Of a DNA stretch of 64,000 bases, positions 31,784 through 40,460 are shown piece by piece. The translations under genes were made by a program, and so were the position numbers. The stretch's first letter is position 1, and each line of letters opens with the position of its first letter. Where the stretch lies: assembly GCF_002288385.1 (NCBI RefSeq), contig NZ_CP016783.1, positions 930,001 through 994,000 on the forward strand, in the 5' to 3' direction. The DNA comes from Candidatus Planktophila lacus. GTDB lineage: Bacteria > Actinomycetota > Actinomycetes > Nanopelagicales > Nanopelagicaceae. The notes below the pieces were generated by a model. The model worked only from the letters and a program-made list of their open reading frames with translations, was not told where the DNA came from and searched no databases.

Positions 31784-32170
31784 TTACGAAACGGTCAGCT
31801 TGAGCAGGTAGGTCTTCTTGCCATCGGTCAGCGATACCGAAGTTTTACCTTTTTTCAGAATAGTCAGCGATGGATTGGTTTCATAGGTTGATTGCGGGCC
31901 GCCTGGAACAAATTTGGCAATTGATGAGTTAATGACTTTGCCTCGCCAGATCTCTGGATTTTCAACTCTAAATACAACTACTCGCCCATTTTTTACTTTG
32001 ATCGTCTTCGCCTTAAGCGGGTTGACCATGACCGGAGGAATAACTCTTGCCTGTGGTGCAATCTCTTCGACAGTAGCTGTCTCTGACTCATCCGCTGATG
32101 AAATCGCAACCGTGTAGAGAGATGAGAAAAGCAGAACAAATAGCGTTACAAAGAACTTAAGTTGACGCAT
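31784..32170 (-). CDS. Small secreted protein of unknown function
   Basis: I do not recognise this 128-residue protein. It has a clear signal peptide (MRQLKFFVTLFVLLFSSLYTV, cleavage probably after SSA near residue 26). The mature part of about 100 residues looks all-beta: alternating segments such as AKTIKVKNGRVVVFRVENP and LTILKKGKTSVSLTDGKKTY resemble a single Ig-like or BIG-type fold that ends the protein (KLTVS). It follows tig by 23 bases on the same strand and precedes clpP1, within an otherwise conserved order. Confidence 0.7.
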   Translation of the reverse strand: MRQLKFFVTLFVLLFSSLYTVAISSADESETATVEEIAPQARVIPPVMVNPLKAKTIKVKNGRVVVFRVENPEIWRGKVINSSIAKFVPGGPQSTYETNPSLTILKKGKTSVSLTDGKKTYLLKLTVS

Positions 32171-32193
32171 AAGACCGTCGACTTTAGCGGTGG

Positions 32194-33492
32194 TTATTCC
32201 TCTGAATCAATAGGTGCCGCGGGTGGTGTCTGTGGGCGAAGCGCCTCGAGATCAACCTTCTTGCCTGATTTGTCGACAACGTTTACGCGACCAAGAACTC
32301 CAGCCAAGGCCTTCGTGCGAGATACCTCAGCAACTAGTTGTGAAATCTGACCAGCATCCTGAAGTTGCTTTGCGAATTGCTCTGGAGGCATTCCGTAACG
32401 CTGTGATGTACGGATGAGATATTCAGTTAACTCGATTTCGTTCACTTGAACTTCCTCTGCCTTAACAATTGCATCGAGCAAGAAATCAGATTTGATTGAT
32501 GTGCGAACCTGGCCATCTACTTCAGCGCGGTGTTCAGCATCTTCTAGTCGGCCTTCGCCTTCGAGGTGTTCATTGACTTCATCAGTAACTAACTTTTCTG
32601 GAACTGGAATATCAAGATCATCGATCATTTTCTTAAGTAGCAAGTCGCGTGCTTGTGCGCCTTGTTCCATCGCCTTAACGCGCTTCAAACGCTCAGCAAA
32701 ATCAGCCTTCAATTCTGCAATGGTGTCGAACTCTGACGCTAATTTTGCAAAGGCATCATCAACTGGTGGGAGTTCGCGCTCTTTAACTGCCTTTAACTTA
32801 ATTTCAACATCGCCCTTTTCGTCATCTTTCTGACCTACGAGCTGTGTTTCAAAGTTCTTAACGTCTCCGGCCTTCATGCCAAGAAGTGCAGCATCTAAGC
32901 CATCGATCATGCGATTTGACCCGACTTCGTATGAAATGTCATTTGCCTTGCCGCCATCAACTTCTGCGCCATCGATCTTCGCGGTTAAATCAACAGTTAC
33001 GAAGTCGCCATCTTTTGTTTCGCGTTCAACGGTCATGAGAGTTCCGAAGCGAGCGCGGAGCTCGTCAACTTGCTCATCTATATCTTTATCTGTGACGGCG
33101 AGATCATCAACTTCGATTGTGATCTTTGAAAAGTCAGGAAGAGTTACTTCTGGACGGACATCTACTTCAACTGAGAAGACCAGCTTCTCGTTGTCGACGT
33201 ATTCCTTGATATCTACTTCTGGGCGGCCAACGACTAGAACTTCATGTTCACGAGCTGCCATTCCGTAAAACTGTGGAAGTGCGTTATTGATCGCTTCATC
33301 GATTACTGATCCGCGACCTACGCGTTGATCGATCATTGCGGCTGGGACTTTGCCTTTACGGAAACCTGGGATGTTCACCTTTGATGCGACAGATTTGTAA
33401 GCATCAGTTACGTATTCGGTGAGATCTGCGTAAGGAACTTCGATATCGAGACGGACGCGAGTTGAGGAAAGTGTTTCGACCGTGCTCTTCAC
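32194..33492 (-). CDS. tig: Trigger factor (ribosome-bound chaperone)
   Basis: Trigger factor meets nascent chains at the ribosome exit and carries peptidyl-prolyl isomerase activity. It is 432 aa. The ribosome-docking signature GFRKGKVPAAMIDQRVG is near residue 42, the FKBP domain covers about 150-245 (KDGDFVTVDL through VEIKLKAVKER), and the helical arm domain follows. The start is GTG with AAGGAG 7 bases before it. It leads into clpP1P2 as in many bacteria. Confidence 0.96.
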   Translation of the reverse strand: MKSTVETLSSTRVRLDIEVPYADLTEYVTDAYKSVASKVNIPGFRKGKVPAAMIDQRVGRGSVIDEAINNALPQFYGMAAREHEVLVVGRPEVDIKEYVDNEKLVFSVEVDVRPEVTLPDFSKITIEVDDLAVTDKDIDEQVDELRARFGTLMTVERETKDGDFVTVDLTAKIDGAEVDGGKANDISYEVGSNRMIDGLDAALLGMKAGDVKNFETQLVGQKDDEKGDVEIKLKAVKERELPPVDDAFAKLASEFDTIAELKADFAERLKRVKAMEQGAQARDLLLKKMIDDLDIPVPEKLVTDEVNEHLEGEGRLEDAEHRAEVDGQVRTSIKSDFLLDAIVKAEEVQVNEIELTEYLIRTSQRYGMPPEQFAKQLQDAGQISQLVAEVSRTKALAGVLGRVNVVDKSGKKVDLEALRPQTPPAAPIDSEE

Positions 33493-33537
33493 AAAGTGCT
33501 CCTTGAATTAGAGATACAAAGAAAAACCAAAAAATTC

Positions 33538-33613
33538 TGGTCGGGGCGGGGAGATTCGAACTCCCGATCTCCTGCTCCCAAAGCAGGCGCGCTAGCCACT
33601 ACGCTACGCCCCG
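33538..33613 (-). tRNA. tRNA-Pro (anticodon TGG)
   Basis: A full cloverleaf is present on the minus strand. The acceptor stem CGGGGCG pairs with CGCCCCG, the anticodon loop is CTTTGGGAG, the T loop is GTTCGAATC, and a 3' CCA is encoded (33540-33538). It lies just upstream of tig. Confidence 0.96.
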
Positions 33614-33711
33614 AGGCGCAAGAGGTGAGTCTAGAGTAATTTTTTACTCTCGGTTACCGAGGCAGTAGGCTTAGCCCTCACACGAAACCTTCGCAGGTTT
33701 TAGCACCTATT

Positions 33712-33785
33712 GCGGGTGTAGCTCAATGGTAGAGCCCCAGCCTTCCAAGCTGGCCATGCCGGTTCGATCCCGGTCACCCGCTCCA
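33712..33785 (+). tRNA. tRNA-Gly (anticodon TCC)
   Basis: The acceptor stem GCGGGTG pairs with CACCCGC, the D arm is GCTCAATGGTAGAGC, the anticodon loop is CCTTCCAAG, the T arm is CCGGTTCGATCCCGG, and a CCA end is encoded at 33783-33785. It lies 6 bases from the end of the converging collagen-like gene. Confidence 0.97.
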
Positions 33786-33791
33786 TAGTTT

Positions 33792-34868
33792 TTATAAGGC
33801 CCCTATAGAGCCAACCAAGGTTGAATACATTCGACCGCTTAAGGACATCGGCCGAGTCGACGTTACTCCCATATCGTCAATTATCTTTATAGCTATTCCT
33901 GAATCAGCAGATACGGGCGTGAATGTTCCCGTAATGGTGAAGAAATATCTATACATCTTCGGATCAAGTTCCAGCCCATTGGAAAATCCAACTGAGTAGT
34001 TGAAATTCGCTGCCGAGTTATCTTCATGCAGAACCTCAAGAGAGAATGCCGCTGCATTCGCATCGCTGACTCCGTAAATATAGATTGTGTAGACGTAGGA
34101 TTTTCCTGCAATGAATTTCGGAGTTACCGCGCTAACCGAAAACGTTCTTTTAGTGGCTGTACTTAACGTCCATGTCGGTATGGAGTTAACGTAAACATTA
34201 GATGGCCCTGTTGCGCCGGCAGTTCCCGTTTCACCTTTCAAACCCACTGCTCCAATTGCGCCATCTGCTCCCGCTGTTCCTGTCTCGCCTTTCGCACCTG
34301 TAAGACCTGTTGCGCCTGCGGAACCGGTTGCACCAGTCGCACCAGTTGCACCAGTAGGTCCGGGTGATCCTCCACCTCCACCACCAGATGGACCTTGCGG
34401 TCCTGTTGCACCTGTTGCACCAGCTGGTCCTGCAGAACCGCTTGAACCTGGTGAACCTGCTTCACCCTTCTCTCCCTTTTCGCCTTTCTCCCCTTGTAAA
34501 CCTTGCGCACCTATAGGGCCCGCAACATTTGATGCGGTTGCAATTGTCTTTCCTTCACTTCCATTTTTTCCATCAACCCCATTTGCCCCAACTGGGCCTT
34601 GCAAATTCTGCGGTAGCGGCCACTTTCCACTTTTCTTTGGACCATAAATCAAAAGGCTTCGTGTGTCTATATAGAAATCACCATCAATACCGATCTTTGA
34701 TAGTGGCGCACCTTTGCCATTTAATATCGTATTTGGAATCGTTGTTGAAGTTCTGCCAGCGGCTTTTGGCTTAGTTGCGGCGCTAGTTAATGGCGCCGAT
34801 AGAACCGCCATTGTTGTTGTAACTGCAATTGAAAGTGTGAAAACTACAGACATCCGTTTGCGATTCAT
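33792..34868 (-). CDS. Secreted collagen-like protein with C-terminal beta domain
   Basis: A 358-residue exported protein with a signal peptide (about 1-31, TSAATKP at the cleavage region). A short head (51-90) carries KIGIDGDFYIDTRSLLIYGP, a segment that precedes collagen repeats in many bacterial proteins. Gly-X-Y repeats run over about 91-222, with breaks at about 107-116 and at a six-glycine stretch near 162-167. GATGATGAT and GEKGEKGEKGE are typical repeats. A non-repetitive, beta-rich domain of about 135 residues ends it and may trimerise the fibre. GGAGG precedes the ATG. It is probably a surface fibre or adhesin; the ligand is unknown. Confidence 0.85.
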   Translation of the reverse strand: MNRKRMSVVFTLSIAVTTTMAVLSAPLTSAATKPKAAGRTSTTIPNTILNGKGAPLSKIGIDGDFYIDTRSLLIYGPKKSGKWPLPQNLQGPVGANGVDGKNGSEGKTIATASNVAGPIGAQGLQGEKGEKGEKGEAGSPGSSGSAGPAGATGATGPQGPSGGGGGGSPGPTGATGATGATGSAGATGLTGAKGETGTAGADGAIGAVGLKGETGTAGATGPSNVYVNSIPTWTLSTATKRTFSVSAVTPKFIAGKSYVYTIYIYGVSDANAAAFSLEVLHEDNSAANFNYSVGFSNGLELDPKMYRYFFTITGTFTPVSADSGIAIKIIDDMGVTSTRPMSLSGRMYSTLVGSIGAL

Positions 34869-35123
34869 GGAACCTCCGGGCCCACTTCGACGAATTGGTT
34901 ATTGAAAAGTGTGAATGCGCTTCCAAGGGGCGCGAAGAGGGCTTTCCCTGAGTTTTTCCTTAGAGCCAATAGGTGAAACCCCGTTTGTGAGCGTGGGCAG
35001 ATGGCCAAATATTCGCACGGGTCTCACAGGATCTAGGGGTACTTTTCTGAGCATCAGGTAGTTATCTACGGGTAGTCGACAACGAGGGTTTCGACACAAT
35101 GCTCAACGGGATGAAAGGAAGAC
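34869..35123. promoter_or_regulatory. Divergent promoter region of two secreted-protein genes
   Basis: These 255 bases separate the divergent collagen-like gene (minus) and the Gly/Lys-rich secreted protein (plus), and should carry both promoters. Ribosome sites are clear on each side (GGAGG for the former, AAGGAAG for the latter). I could not pin either -10/-35 pair, and I see no small gene in it. Confidence 0.4.
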
Positions 35124-35876
35124 ATGCAAATGTCGTCAAAGAAAAACGTAATCGCAATCGCGATAACAACGGTTGCACTTACAGTAGCTAGCGTTGGAGT
35201 CGGTCAAGCGTCATCAAAAGTTAAATCAGTTTCAACAAAGGTAACTCGTACTTCTTCAACAGGAGTTGCAAATCCGATGTCAGTAAACGGATTAACTCGC
35301 GGCGGTGGACATGCTGCAGATCTAGCAGCAACACTTTCTGCTCTTGTTGCAAAGGGAACAATTACCCAGGCTCAAGCAGATGCAATTACTGCAGCTGCAA
35401 CAGCTGCGCAAGCGGCAAAGGCTGCATCACGCGTTGCCGACCATGCAGCAATGGATGCAGAGCGCGCAGCAACTGAAGCGTTGATTTCAAAGACAATTGG
35501 AGTTGACTCAGCAACTATTCGTACTCGTTTAGCAGCAGGTGAATCTCTTGGCGCTATCGCTGGTGCAAAGAAGGCCGAATTAATTTCAGTTTTAGTTGCT
35601 GATCACACTAAGCGCATTGATGCCGCTGTAACTGCTGGAAAGTTGACTGCTGCACAAGCAACAACTCTCAAGGCTGACCTAACTACTCACGTGACTGCAG
35701 AAGTTGATCGCGTTGGTGGCAAGGGTGCATTTGGCGGTAAAGGTGGCAAGGGTGCAAAGGGTGAAAAGGGCGGACGCGGACACGGTGGTCGCGGACACGG
35801 TGGACCAGGAAAGGGCGGCATGGGGGCCGCTCCGACTATTCCAACACCAACTGCTTCACCAGCAGCTACTGCTTAA
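35124..35876 (+). CDS. Secreted helical protein with Gly/Lys-rich tail
   Basis: A 250-residue exported protein of unknown function. A signal peptide (about 1-31) is followed by an Ala-rich helical body with two related segments, LVAKGTITQAQADAITAAA and VTAGKLTAAQATTLKADL. Between them lies VDSATIRTRLAAGESLGAIA, a repeat type seen in many exported proteins of Gram-positive bacteria. The tail (about 205-235) is a glycine-, lysine- and histidine-rich stretch (GGKGGKGAKGEKG, GRGHGGRGHGG), ending in Pro/Thr/Ala. The start is the ATG at 35124 or at 35130. A strong terminator follows, so it is a single-gene unit. Confidence 0.75.
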   Translation: MQMSSKKNVIAIAITTVALTVASVGVGQASSKVKSVSTKVTRTSSTGVANPMSVNGLTRGGGHAADLAATLSALVAKGTITQAQADAITAAATAAQAAKAASRVADHAAMDAERAATEALISKTIGVDSATIRTRLAAGESLGAIAGAKKAELISVLVADHTKRIDAAVTAGKLTAAQATTLKADLTTHVTAEVDRVGGKGAFGGKGGKGAKGEKGGRGHGGRGHGGPGKGGMGAAPTIPTPTASPAATA

Positions 35877-35929
35877 CAAGTAAAAAGGCTCTGGAGTAAC
35901 AACTTCATAACTCCTCCTAGGGTAAGAAA

Positions 35930-35965
35930 AACCCGTCGCGAATTCTCCTTCGCGGCGGGTTTTTT
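35930..35965 (+). terminator. Intrinsic terminator after the Gly/Lys-rich protein gene
   Basis: An 11-bp stem, AACCCGTCGCG (35930-35940) with CGCGGCGGGTT (35951-35961) and one G-T pair, has a 10-base loop and leads into a run of T. It is a strong rho-independent terminator in the plus direction. Confidence 0.9.
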
Positions 35966-36021
35966 GATGCCCTAAAGAGTTGGTTATCCCTAATTAATTG
36001 GCTGCGTGAGAGACTTCGCAT

Positions 36022-36474
36022 ATGCGTTTACATATCGGTAGTGATCATGCAGGTCTTGAGTTAAAGAATGAACTCCTTGCTCACTTAGTAAATAACGGGC
36101 ACGACGTTACCGACCACGGGCCTTACGAATATGATGCTTTAGATGACTATCCAGATTTCTGCATCCCGGCTGCTCAAGCAGTTGCGAAAGATGCAACATC
36201 TCTTGGCATTGTCATAGGCGGATCTGGCAATGGAGAACAAATCTCGGCAAATAAAGTTAAAGGCGTCCGTGCGGTGCTGGCATGGAATATTGAAACTGCG
36301 AAATTAGGGAAAGAACATAACAACGCCAATGTTGTTTCTGTAGGTGGCCGCATGCATTCAATTGAAGAGTGCAAAGCGATAATCGATGCCTTTATCGCCA
36401 CACCATTTAGCAACGACGAACGCCATATCCGCCGGATAGATAAGATCGCTAAGTTCGAAAGAGAAAATCAGTAA
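36022..36474 (+). CDS. rpiB: Ribose-5-phosphate isomerase B
   Basis: RpiB interconverts ribose-5-phosphate and ribulose-5-phosphate in the pentose phosphate pathway. It is 150 aa. GSDHAGLELKNELLAHL opens the protein, GGSGNGEQISANKVKGVRA forms the phosphate-binding loop, and EHNNANVVSVGGR follows. There is no close ribosome site. Its last 26 bases overlap the end of the converging trmB. Confidence 0.94.
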   Translation: MRLHIGSDHAGLELKNELLAHLVNNGHDVTDHGPYEYDALDDYPDFCIPAAQAVAKDATSLGIVIGGSGNGEQISANKVKGVRAVLAWNIETAKLGKEHNNANVVSVGGRMHSIEECKAIIDAFIATPFSNDERHIRRIDKIAKFERENQ

Positions 36475-37105
36475 CTCTGTGATCTTTCGTTAAACCTTGT
36501 CCTTCAAAGCGCGTTAGGGGACGAGACTCTGGTCTATCAATTACTCCACCAGTAAATAGCGTTGACTCGTTGAATTGTTCGGTAATCCATTCGGCATATG
36601 GAACCCAGTCGGTTGCGATATGTAGGTATCCACCTGGCTTTAACTTTTGAGCGACTTCGCTGATAAAGCGGTGATTAACAATGCGGCGTTTAAAGTGGCG
36701 TTTCTTCGGCCAAGGATCTGGGAAGTAGAGATGAACTCCATCTAGTGCGCCATCAGAGATCATGAAGTGAAAAACTTCAAAGACATCGCGTTCGATTAAC
36801 TTCACATTTGTTAATTCATATTCATTTAACTTCGCCATTAGCTTTCCAACACCTGGCATATGCACTTCAACGCCCAAGTAATTAACATCTGGATTTGCTT
36901 TGGCTATCTGCCATGTGGCCTCCCCCATGCCGTAACCAATTTCCATTACTACGGGTCGAGCTTTTGCGAAAGAGGTAGATAGATCCAATAAAGACTCTTG
37001 GAATTCGATACCAAATTTGGCCCACAAAGTATCGCGCGCTATTTGCTGGGCAGGGGTGATCCTCACGCCGCGTAAGCGATAACTTCTATTGGTAACTGGT
37101 TCCAC
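36449..37105 (-). CDS. trmB: tRNA (guanine-N7-)-methyltransferase
   Basis: TrmB methylates G46 in the variable loop of tRNAs using S-adenosylmethionine. It is 218 aa. The SAM loop is VMEIGYGMGEATW, and the substrate-side motif YFPDPWPKKRHFKRRIV is diagnostic. The start is GTG. It diverges from pepN and its 3' end overlaps rpiB by 26 bases, an unusually long convergent overlap that fits a compact genome. Confidence 0.95.
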   Translation of the reverse strand: MEPVTNRSYRLRGVRITPAQQIARDTLWAKFGIEFQESLLDLSTSFAKARPVVMEIGYGMGEATWQIAKANPDVNYLGVEVHMPGVGKLMAKLNEYELTNVKLIERDVFEVFHFMISDGALDGVHLYFPDPWPKKRHFKRRIVNHRFISEVAQKLKPGGYLHIATDWVPYAEWITEQFNESTLFTGGVIDRPESRPLTRFEGQGLTKDHRVTDFLFRT

Positions 37106-37173
37106 AGCACAACTCTTTCATGATTAGACTTACGAGAGCAAAACGGTCCGTTAAGCATCTAAAGGAGTTTTAC

Positions 37174-39717
37174 GTGTCAGGCACAAATATCACGCAGATT
37201 GAAGCAGCCCAACGTTCTGAAGTTATCAAGGTTTCGAGTTACAAAATCGATCTTGATCTAACAACTGGTGCAGAGACTTTCTTAGTCAAGACAACCGTTA
37301 ACTTCGCCGGGCTAAAACCTGGTGCGACAACCTTTATCGACTGCGTTGGTAAGCGCGTAATTAGTGCAAAGCTAAATGGCGCCGACTTCGATCCAAAGTT
37401 CGATGGCGAAACCGTCTTCTTGCCCGCGTTAGCTGCAGAGAACGTCCTAGAGATTGAACATGAAGGTATCTACTCAAACTCCGGCGAAGGTTTACACCGT
37501 TTCGTAGATCCTGCTGATAATGAGGTCTATCTCTACACCCAGTTCGAAACCGGCGATGCGCGTCGCATGTATGCCTGCTTTGATCAACCTGATCAAAAGG
37601 CGACATTTACTATCAGCACAATTACCCCAAAGCATTGGGAAGTAATCTCGAACTACGGTATCGAATCGACTAAGGACGTTGATCGCGATCGTAAGCACAT
37701 TCAATTTGCTACCTCACAGGTTATTTCAACATACGTCACAGCAATTGTTGCTGGTGCCTATAAATCTGTTCATGACGAATACAAGGGCGAGAAGACAATT
37801 CCGCTTGGTATCTACGCCCGCAAATCTTTCTTCCAGCACGTTGATGCTGAAAACATCTTCGAAGTTACCAAGCAAGGCTTTGCCTACTTTGAGAAGACTT
37901 TTGGCCTGGCTTACCCCTTCGGTAAGTACGACCAGATCGCCGTTGCCGAATACAACTGGGGCGCGATGGAGAACGTCGGCTGCGTAACTTTCCACGAAGA
38001 TGTTTTGATCTTTCGCAGTAAGGTCACAGAACGCAGCTACATCAGCCGCGCTACAACGATCCATCACGAGATGGCGCATATGTGGTTTGGTGACTTGGTC
38101 ACCATGAAGTGGTGGCAAGATTTGTGGCTTAACGAATCCTTCGCCGAATGGGCTTCATACATGTCAGTTAGCGAATCAACTCAGTACAAGCACGCTTGGA
38201 CAGAATTTAACTCGGTCCGCAAGAACTGGGCATACCGCGTAGATCAAATGACTTCTACCCACCCAATCGCAGTTGAGATGGAAGATCTCGATGCAGTGCG
38301 CACCAACTTTGACGGTATTTCATATGCCAAGGGCGCTTCAGTTCTGCAGCAACTTGTGGCACACGTTGGTCGCGATCACTTCATCGCTGGCTTGCGTAAG
38401 TACTTCGCAAAGCATGCTTACAAGAACACTGAGTTAAGTGATTTGATTACTGAACTCGAAGCTGCTTGCGGAAAAGATTTAACTGCTTGGGTTAATACCT
38501 GGCTGCGCACCGCTGGTGTAAACACCCTTCGCCCAGTAATCAACCTAGATGGCGATAAATACGCATCTGTTTCAGTGAAGCAAGAAGTTCCTCCGCTACC
38601 TCTTGGCTCGAAGGAACTTCGCCCACACCGTTTATATGTTGGTCTCTTTGATGTAAAGGGCGATGCACTTGTGCGCCGCGAAAGCATTGAGGTAGATATC
38701 GCAGACGAACTAACTGAAATCAAAGAACTTGCCGGCAAGAAAGCGGCAGATCTATTGCTCATTAACGACCACGATCAGACCTACGCCAAGCTTCGCTTTG
38801 ACGAGCGTTCTGTTGAGACCATGAAGAAGTATCTTGGCCAGCTAGATGACTCACTAGCTCGCGGACTTATCTGGGCATCACTTTGGGATTCAACTCGAGA
38901 TGGCGAACTTCCTGCAAGTGATTACATCACCATTGCACTTAACGCGCTGAAGGGTGAATCAGATATCTCGATGATCACTGCAACATTTATGCAGATTGAT
39001 ACCGCTATCTGGGCATACGTTGCGCCAAAGAACCGCGAAGCAATTCGCCTTGCTGTTGCAAATGCAGCCGAATCTTTACTTGATGGCGCAAAGCCAGGAA
39101 GTGATCACCAACTTCAATATGCGCGTGCATTCGCAAACAACGCCGTTACACCTGCTCAATTCGATCGCTTAAAGGCGATGCTAGAAGGTGCGGTTAACGG
39201 TTTAACTGTTGATGCCGAACTTCGTTGGTACATCTTTATCTGTGGAGTAAAGCGTGGAGTATTTGGTCCAGCCGAAATCGCAGCAGAAGGTGATCGCGAT
39301 AAGACTGCTCACGGTAAGCAATATGTTGCCTACGCTCATGCCGCGATTCCAACTCGCGAGGCAAAGGTTGCCGCATTTAAATCAATCACAACCGATGATT
39401 TAAGCAACACGATCCACTCTTATAAGTGCCGTGGCTTTAACGAGAATATCCATTGCGATCTTCTTGAAGCATTTGTTGATGATTACTTTGATGCCATCTT
39501 GAAAGTCTGGGAGACCAAGGGCTTTGAGATCGCCGAGACGACTGCAACGTTGACTTTCCCAACTTGGGCAATTAGTGAAGGAACTGTCACAAAGGCTCAG
39601 CACTGGCTAGATGTCACGGGCAAAGATGCATCACATGCTCTGCGTCGTTCAGTGACCGAAGGTCGCGATGCAATGACTCGTGCGCTTAAAGCGCGCGCTG
39701 TTGACGCTACTCGATAG
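37174..39717 (+). CDS. pepN: Aminopeptidase N (M1 zinc metallopeptidase)
   Basis: PepN trims N-terminal residues from peptides in the cytoplasm. I start it at the GTG at 37174 (847 aa), because AAGGAG lies 6 bases before it; the frame is open 18 codons further upstream. The exopeptidase motif GAMEN is at 263-267, the zinc motif HEMAH is at 298-302, and the third ligand is E321 in NESFAEW. The long C-terminal helical domain (ERAP1-like) is complete. TAGACT about 40 bases upstream (near 37125) could serve as its -10 box. Its end overlaps the converging small membrane protein gene by 11 bases. Confidence 0.96.
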   Translation: MSGTNITQIEAAQRSEVIKVSSYKIDLDLTTGAETFLVKTTVNFAGLKPGATTFIDCVGKRVISAKLNGADFDPKFDGETVFLPALAAENVLEIEHEGIYSNSGEGLHRFVDPADNEVYLYTQFETGDARRMYACFDQPDQKATFTISTITPKHWEVISNYGIESTKDVDRDRKHIQFATSQVISTYVTAIVAGAYKSVHDEYKGEKTIPLGIYARKSFFQHVDAENIFEVTKQGFAYFEKTFGLAYPFGKYDQIAVAEYNWGAMENVGCVTFHEDVLIFRSKVTERSYISRATTIHHEMAHMWFGDLVTMKWWQDLWLNESFAEWASYMSVSESTQYKHAWTEFNSVRKNWAYRVDQMTSTHPIAVEMEDLDAVRTNFDGISYAKGASVLQQLVAHVGRDHFIAGLRKYFAKHAYKNTELSDLITELEAACGKDLTAWVNTWLRTAGVNTLRPVINLDGDKYASVSVKQEVPPLPLGSKELRPHRLYVGLFDVKGDALVRRESIEVDIADELTEIKELAGKKAADLLLINDHDQTYAKLRFDERSVETMKKYLGQLDDSLARGLIWASLWDSTRDGELPASDYITIALNALKGESDISMITATFMQIDTAIWAYVAPKNREAIRLAVANAAESLLDGAKPGSDHQLQYARAFANNAVTPAQFDRLKAMLEGAVNGLTVDAELRWYIFICGVKRGVFGPAEIAAEGDRDKTAHGKQYVAYAHAAIPTREAKVAAFKSITTDDLSNTIHSYKCRGFNENIHCDLLEAFVDDYFDAILKVWETKGFEIAETTATLTFPTWAISEGTVTKAQHWLDVTGKDASHALRRSVTEGRDAMTRALKARAVDATR

Positions 39718-39925
39718 AGGTTATTGCTGAAGCTGAATTCTTTGACTTCTTGCGATCGCCAGTTAGTGCGTAAGTTATAACTGCGATCAAAAGAAAGAGC
39801 GCTGTTGGCGCTGCGAAAAAGTAAGCGAAAGTTTCGACTGCGCTTAAGCCTTCGCCGGCTACGGTGCCATCTTCTTGGTTATCTAGCGCCAAGAAATTGA
39901 TTGCGGATGTAAGACGAATCATCAT
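39707..39925 (-). CDS. Small membrane protein of unknown function (72 aa)
   Basis: This is a short protein with one clear membrane helix (FFAAPTALFLLIAVITYALTG, about residues 34-54) and a basic, Ser-rich tail (DRKKSKNSASAITSIE). I start it at the ATG at 39925 because TAGACT lies exactly 7 bases before it, the leaderless pattern of this window. The frame extends upstream, but that part overlaps the HNH gene and looks like noise. The function is unknown. It lies immediately downstream of the HNH gene on the same strand. Confidence 0.65.
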   Translation of the reverse strand: MMIRLTSAINFLALDNQEDGTVAGEGLSAVETFAYFFAAPTALFLLIAVITYALTGDRKKSKNSASAITSIE

Positions 39926-39932
39926 GGGTGTA

Positions 39933-39938
39933 AGTCTA
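39933..39938 (-). promoter_or_regulatory. -10 box for the leaderless 72-aa membrane protein
   Basis: TAGACT, seven bases and ATG on the minus strand. It is the same hexamer and spacing as at ilvD. Because it lies just before the end of the HNH gene, the small gene can be expressed independently. Confidence 0.5.
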
Positions 39939-39944
39939 AGTGAA

Positions 39945-40460
39945 TTAAGCGGTAGCCGCTGCCACGCCAAATGGCGCAAGATATGGAAGCCAACGCGTAT
40001 CTGTGCGGCCTGTGCCGAGAATTCTCCAAGCGGCGCCAACTGGTTCGCGTGGAAGTGAGCGAAGTCTCCAACCTAATTCTTTAAGCGGCTTATCGGCCTT
40101 TAAGTGGTTGCACTTATGGCAAGCAGAGACAACATTTTCCCAGTTATGGCCACCGCCACGAGAACGTGGAATCACGTGATCGATCGATGTCGCAGGTGCG
40201 CTGCAGTAAACGCAGCGGCCACCATCGCGGGCAAATATTGCACGCCGTGAAAGTGGAACCGCATGGCGATAAGGAATCTTCACAAATTTATTTAAACGAA
40301 TAACTGATGGGAGTTCGATCTGACCCTGCGAGAAGTGCAAGATACTGCCGGATGCTTCAACCATTGTTGCGCGAGAGTTGAGAACTAAGAGCAGCGCACG
40401 GCGTTCTGTTACAACACCTAGTGGTTCATAGGTGGCGTTTAGAACTAGTGAACGAGACAT
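39945..40460 (-). CDS. HNH endonuclease-family protein
   Basis: A 171-residue protein starting MSRSLVLNATYEPL, the usual opening of a family common in Actinobacteria and Cyanobacteria. The HNH module is intact: C83 and C86 (CVYC), D94-H95 (SIDHVIPRSRGG), N107 and C114-C117 (CHKC). The biological role of this family is not well defined and it is not linked here to a restriction or intron system. The frame is open 18 codons upstream to a GTG. TTAACT stands 9 bases before my start. Confidence 0.88.
   Translation of the reverse strand: MSRSLVLNATYEPLGVVTERRALLLVLNSRATMVEASGSILHFSQGQIELPSVIRLNKFVKIPYRHAVPLSRRAIFARDGGRCVYCSAPATSIDHVIPRSRGGGHNWENVVSACHKCNHLKADKPLKELGWRLRSLPREPVGAAWRILGTGRTDTRWLPYLAPFGVAAATA

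Noticed and set aside
34238-34510. CRISPR-like or tandem DNA repeat in the collagen-like gene
   Set aside because: The periodicity is the 9-base Gly-X-Y coding repeat on the minus strand; there are no conserved repeats with unique spacers.
35040-35123. Leaderless promoter for the Gly/Lys-rich secreted protein
   Set aside because: No TAnnnT box stands 6-7 bases before either ATG; instead AAGGAAG acts as a ribosome site.
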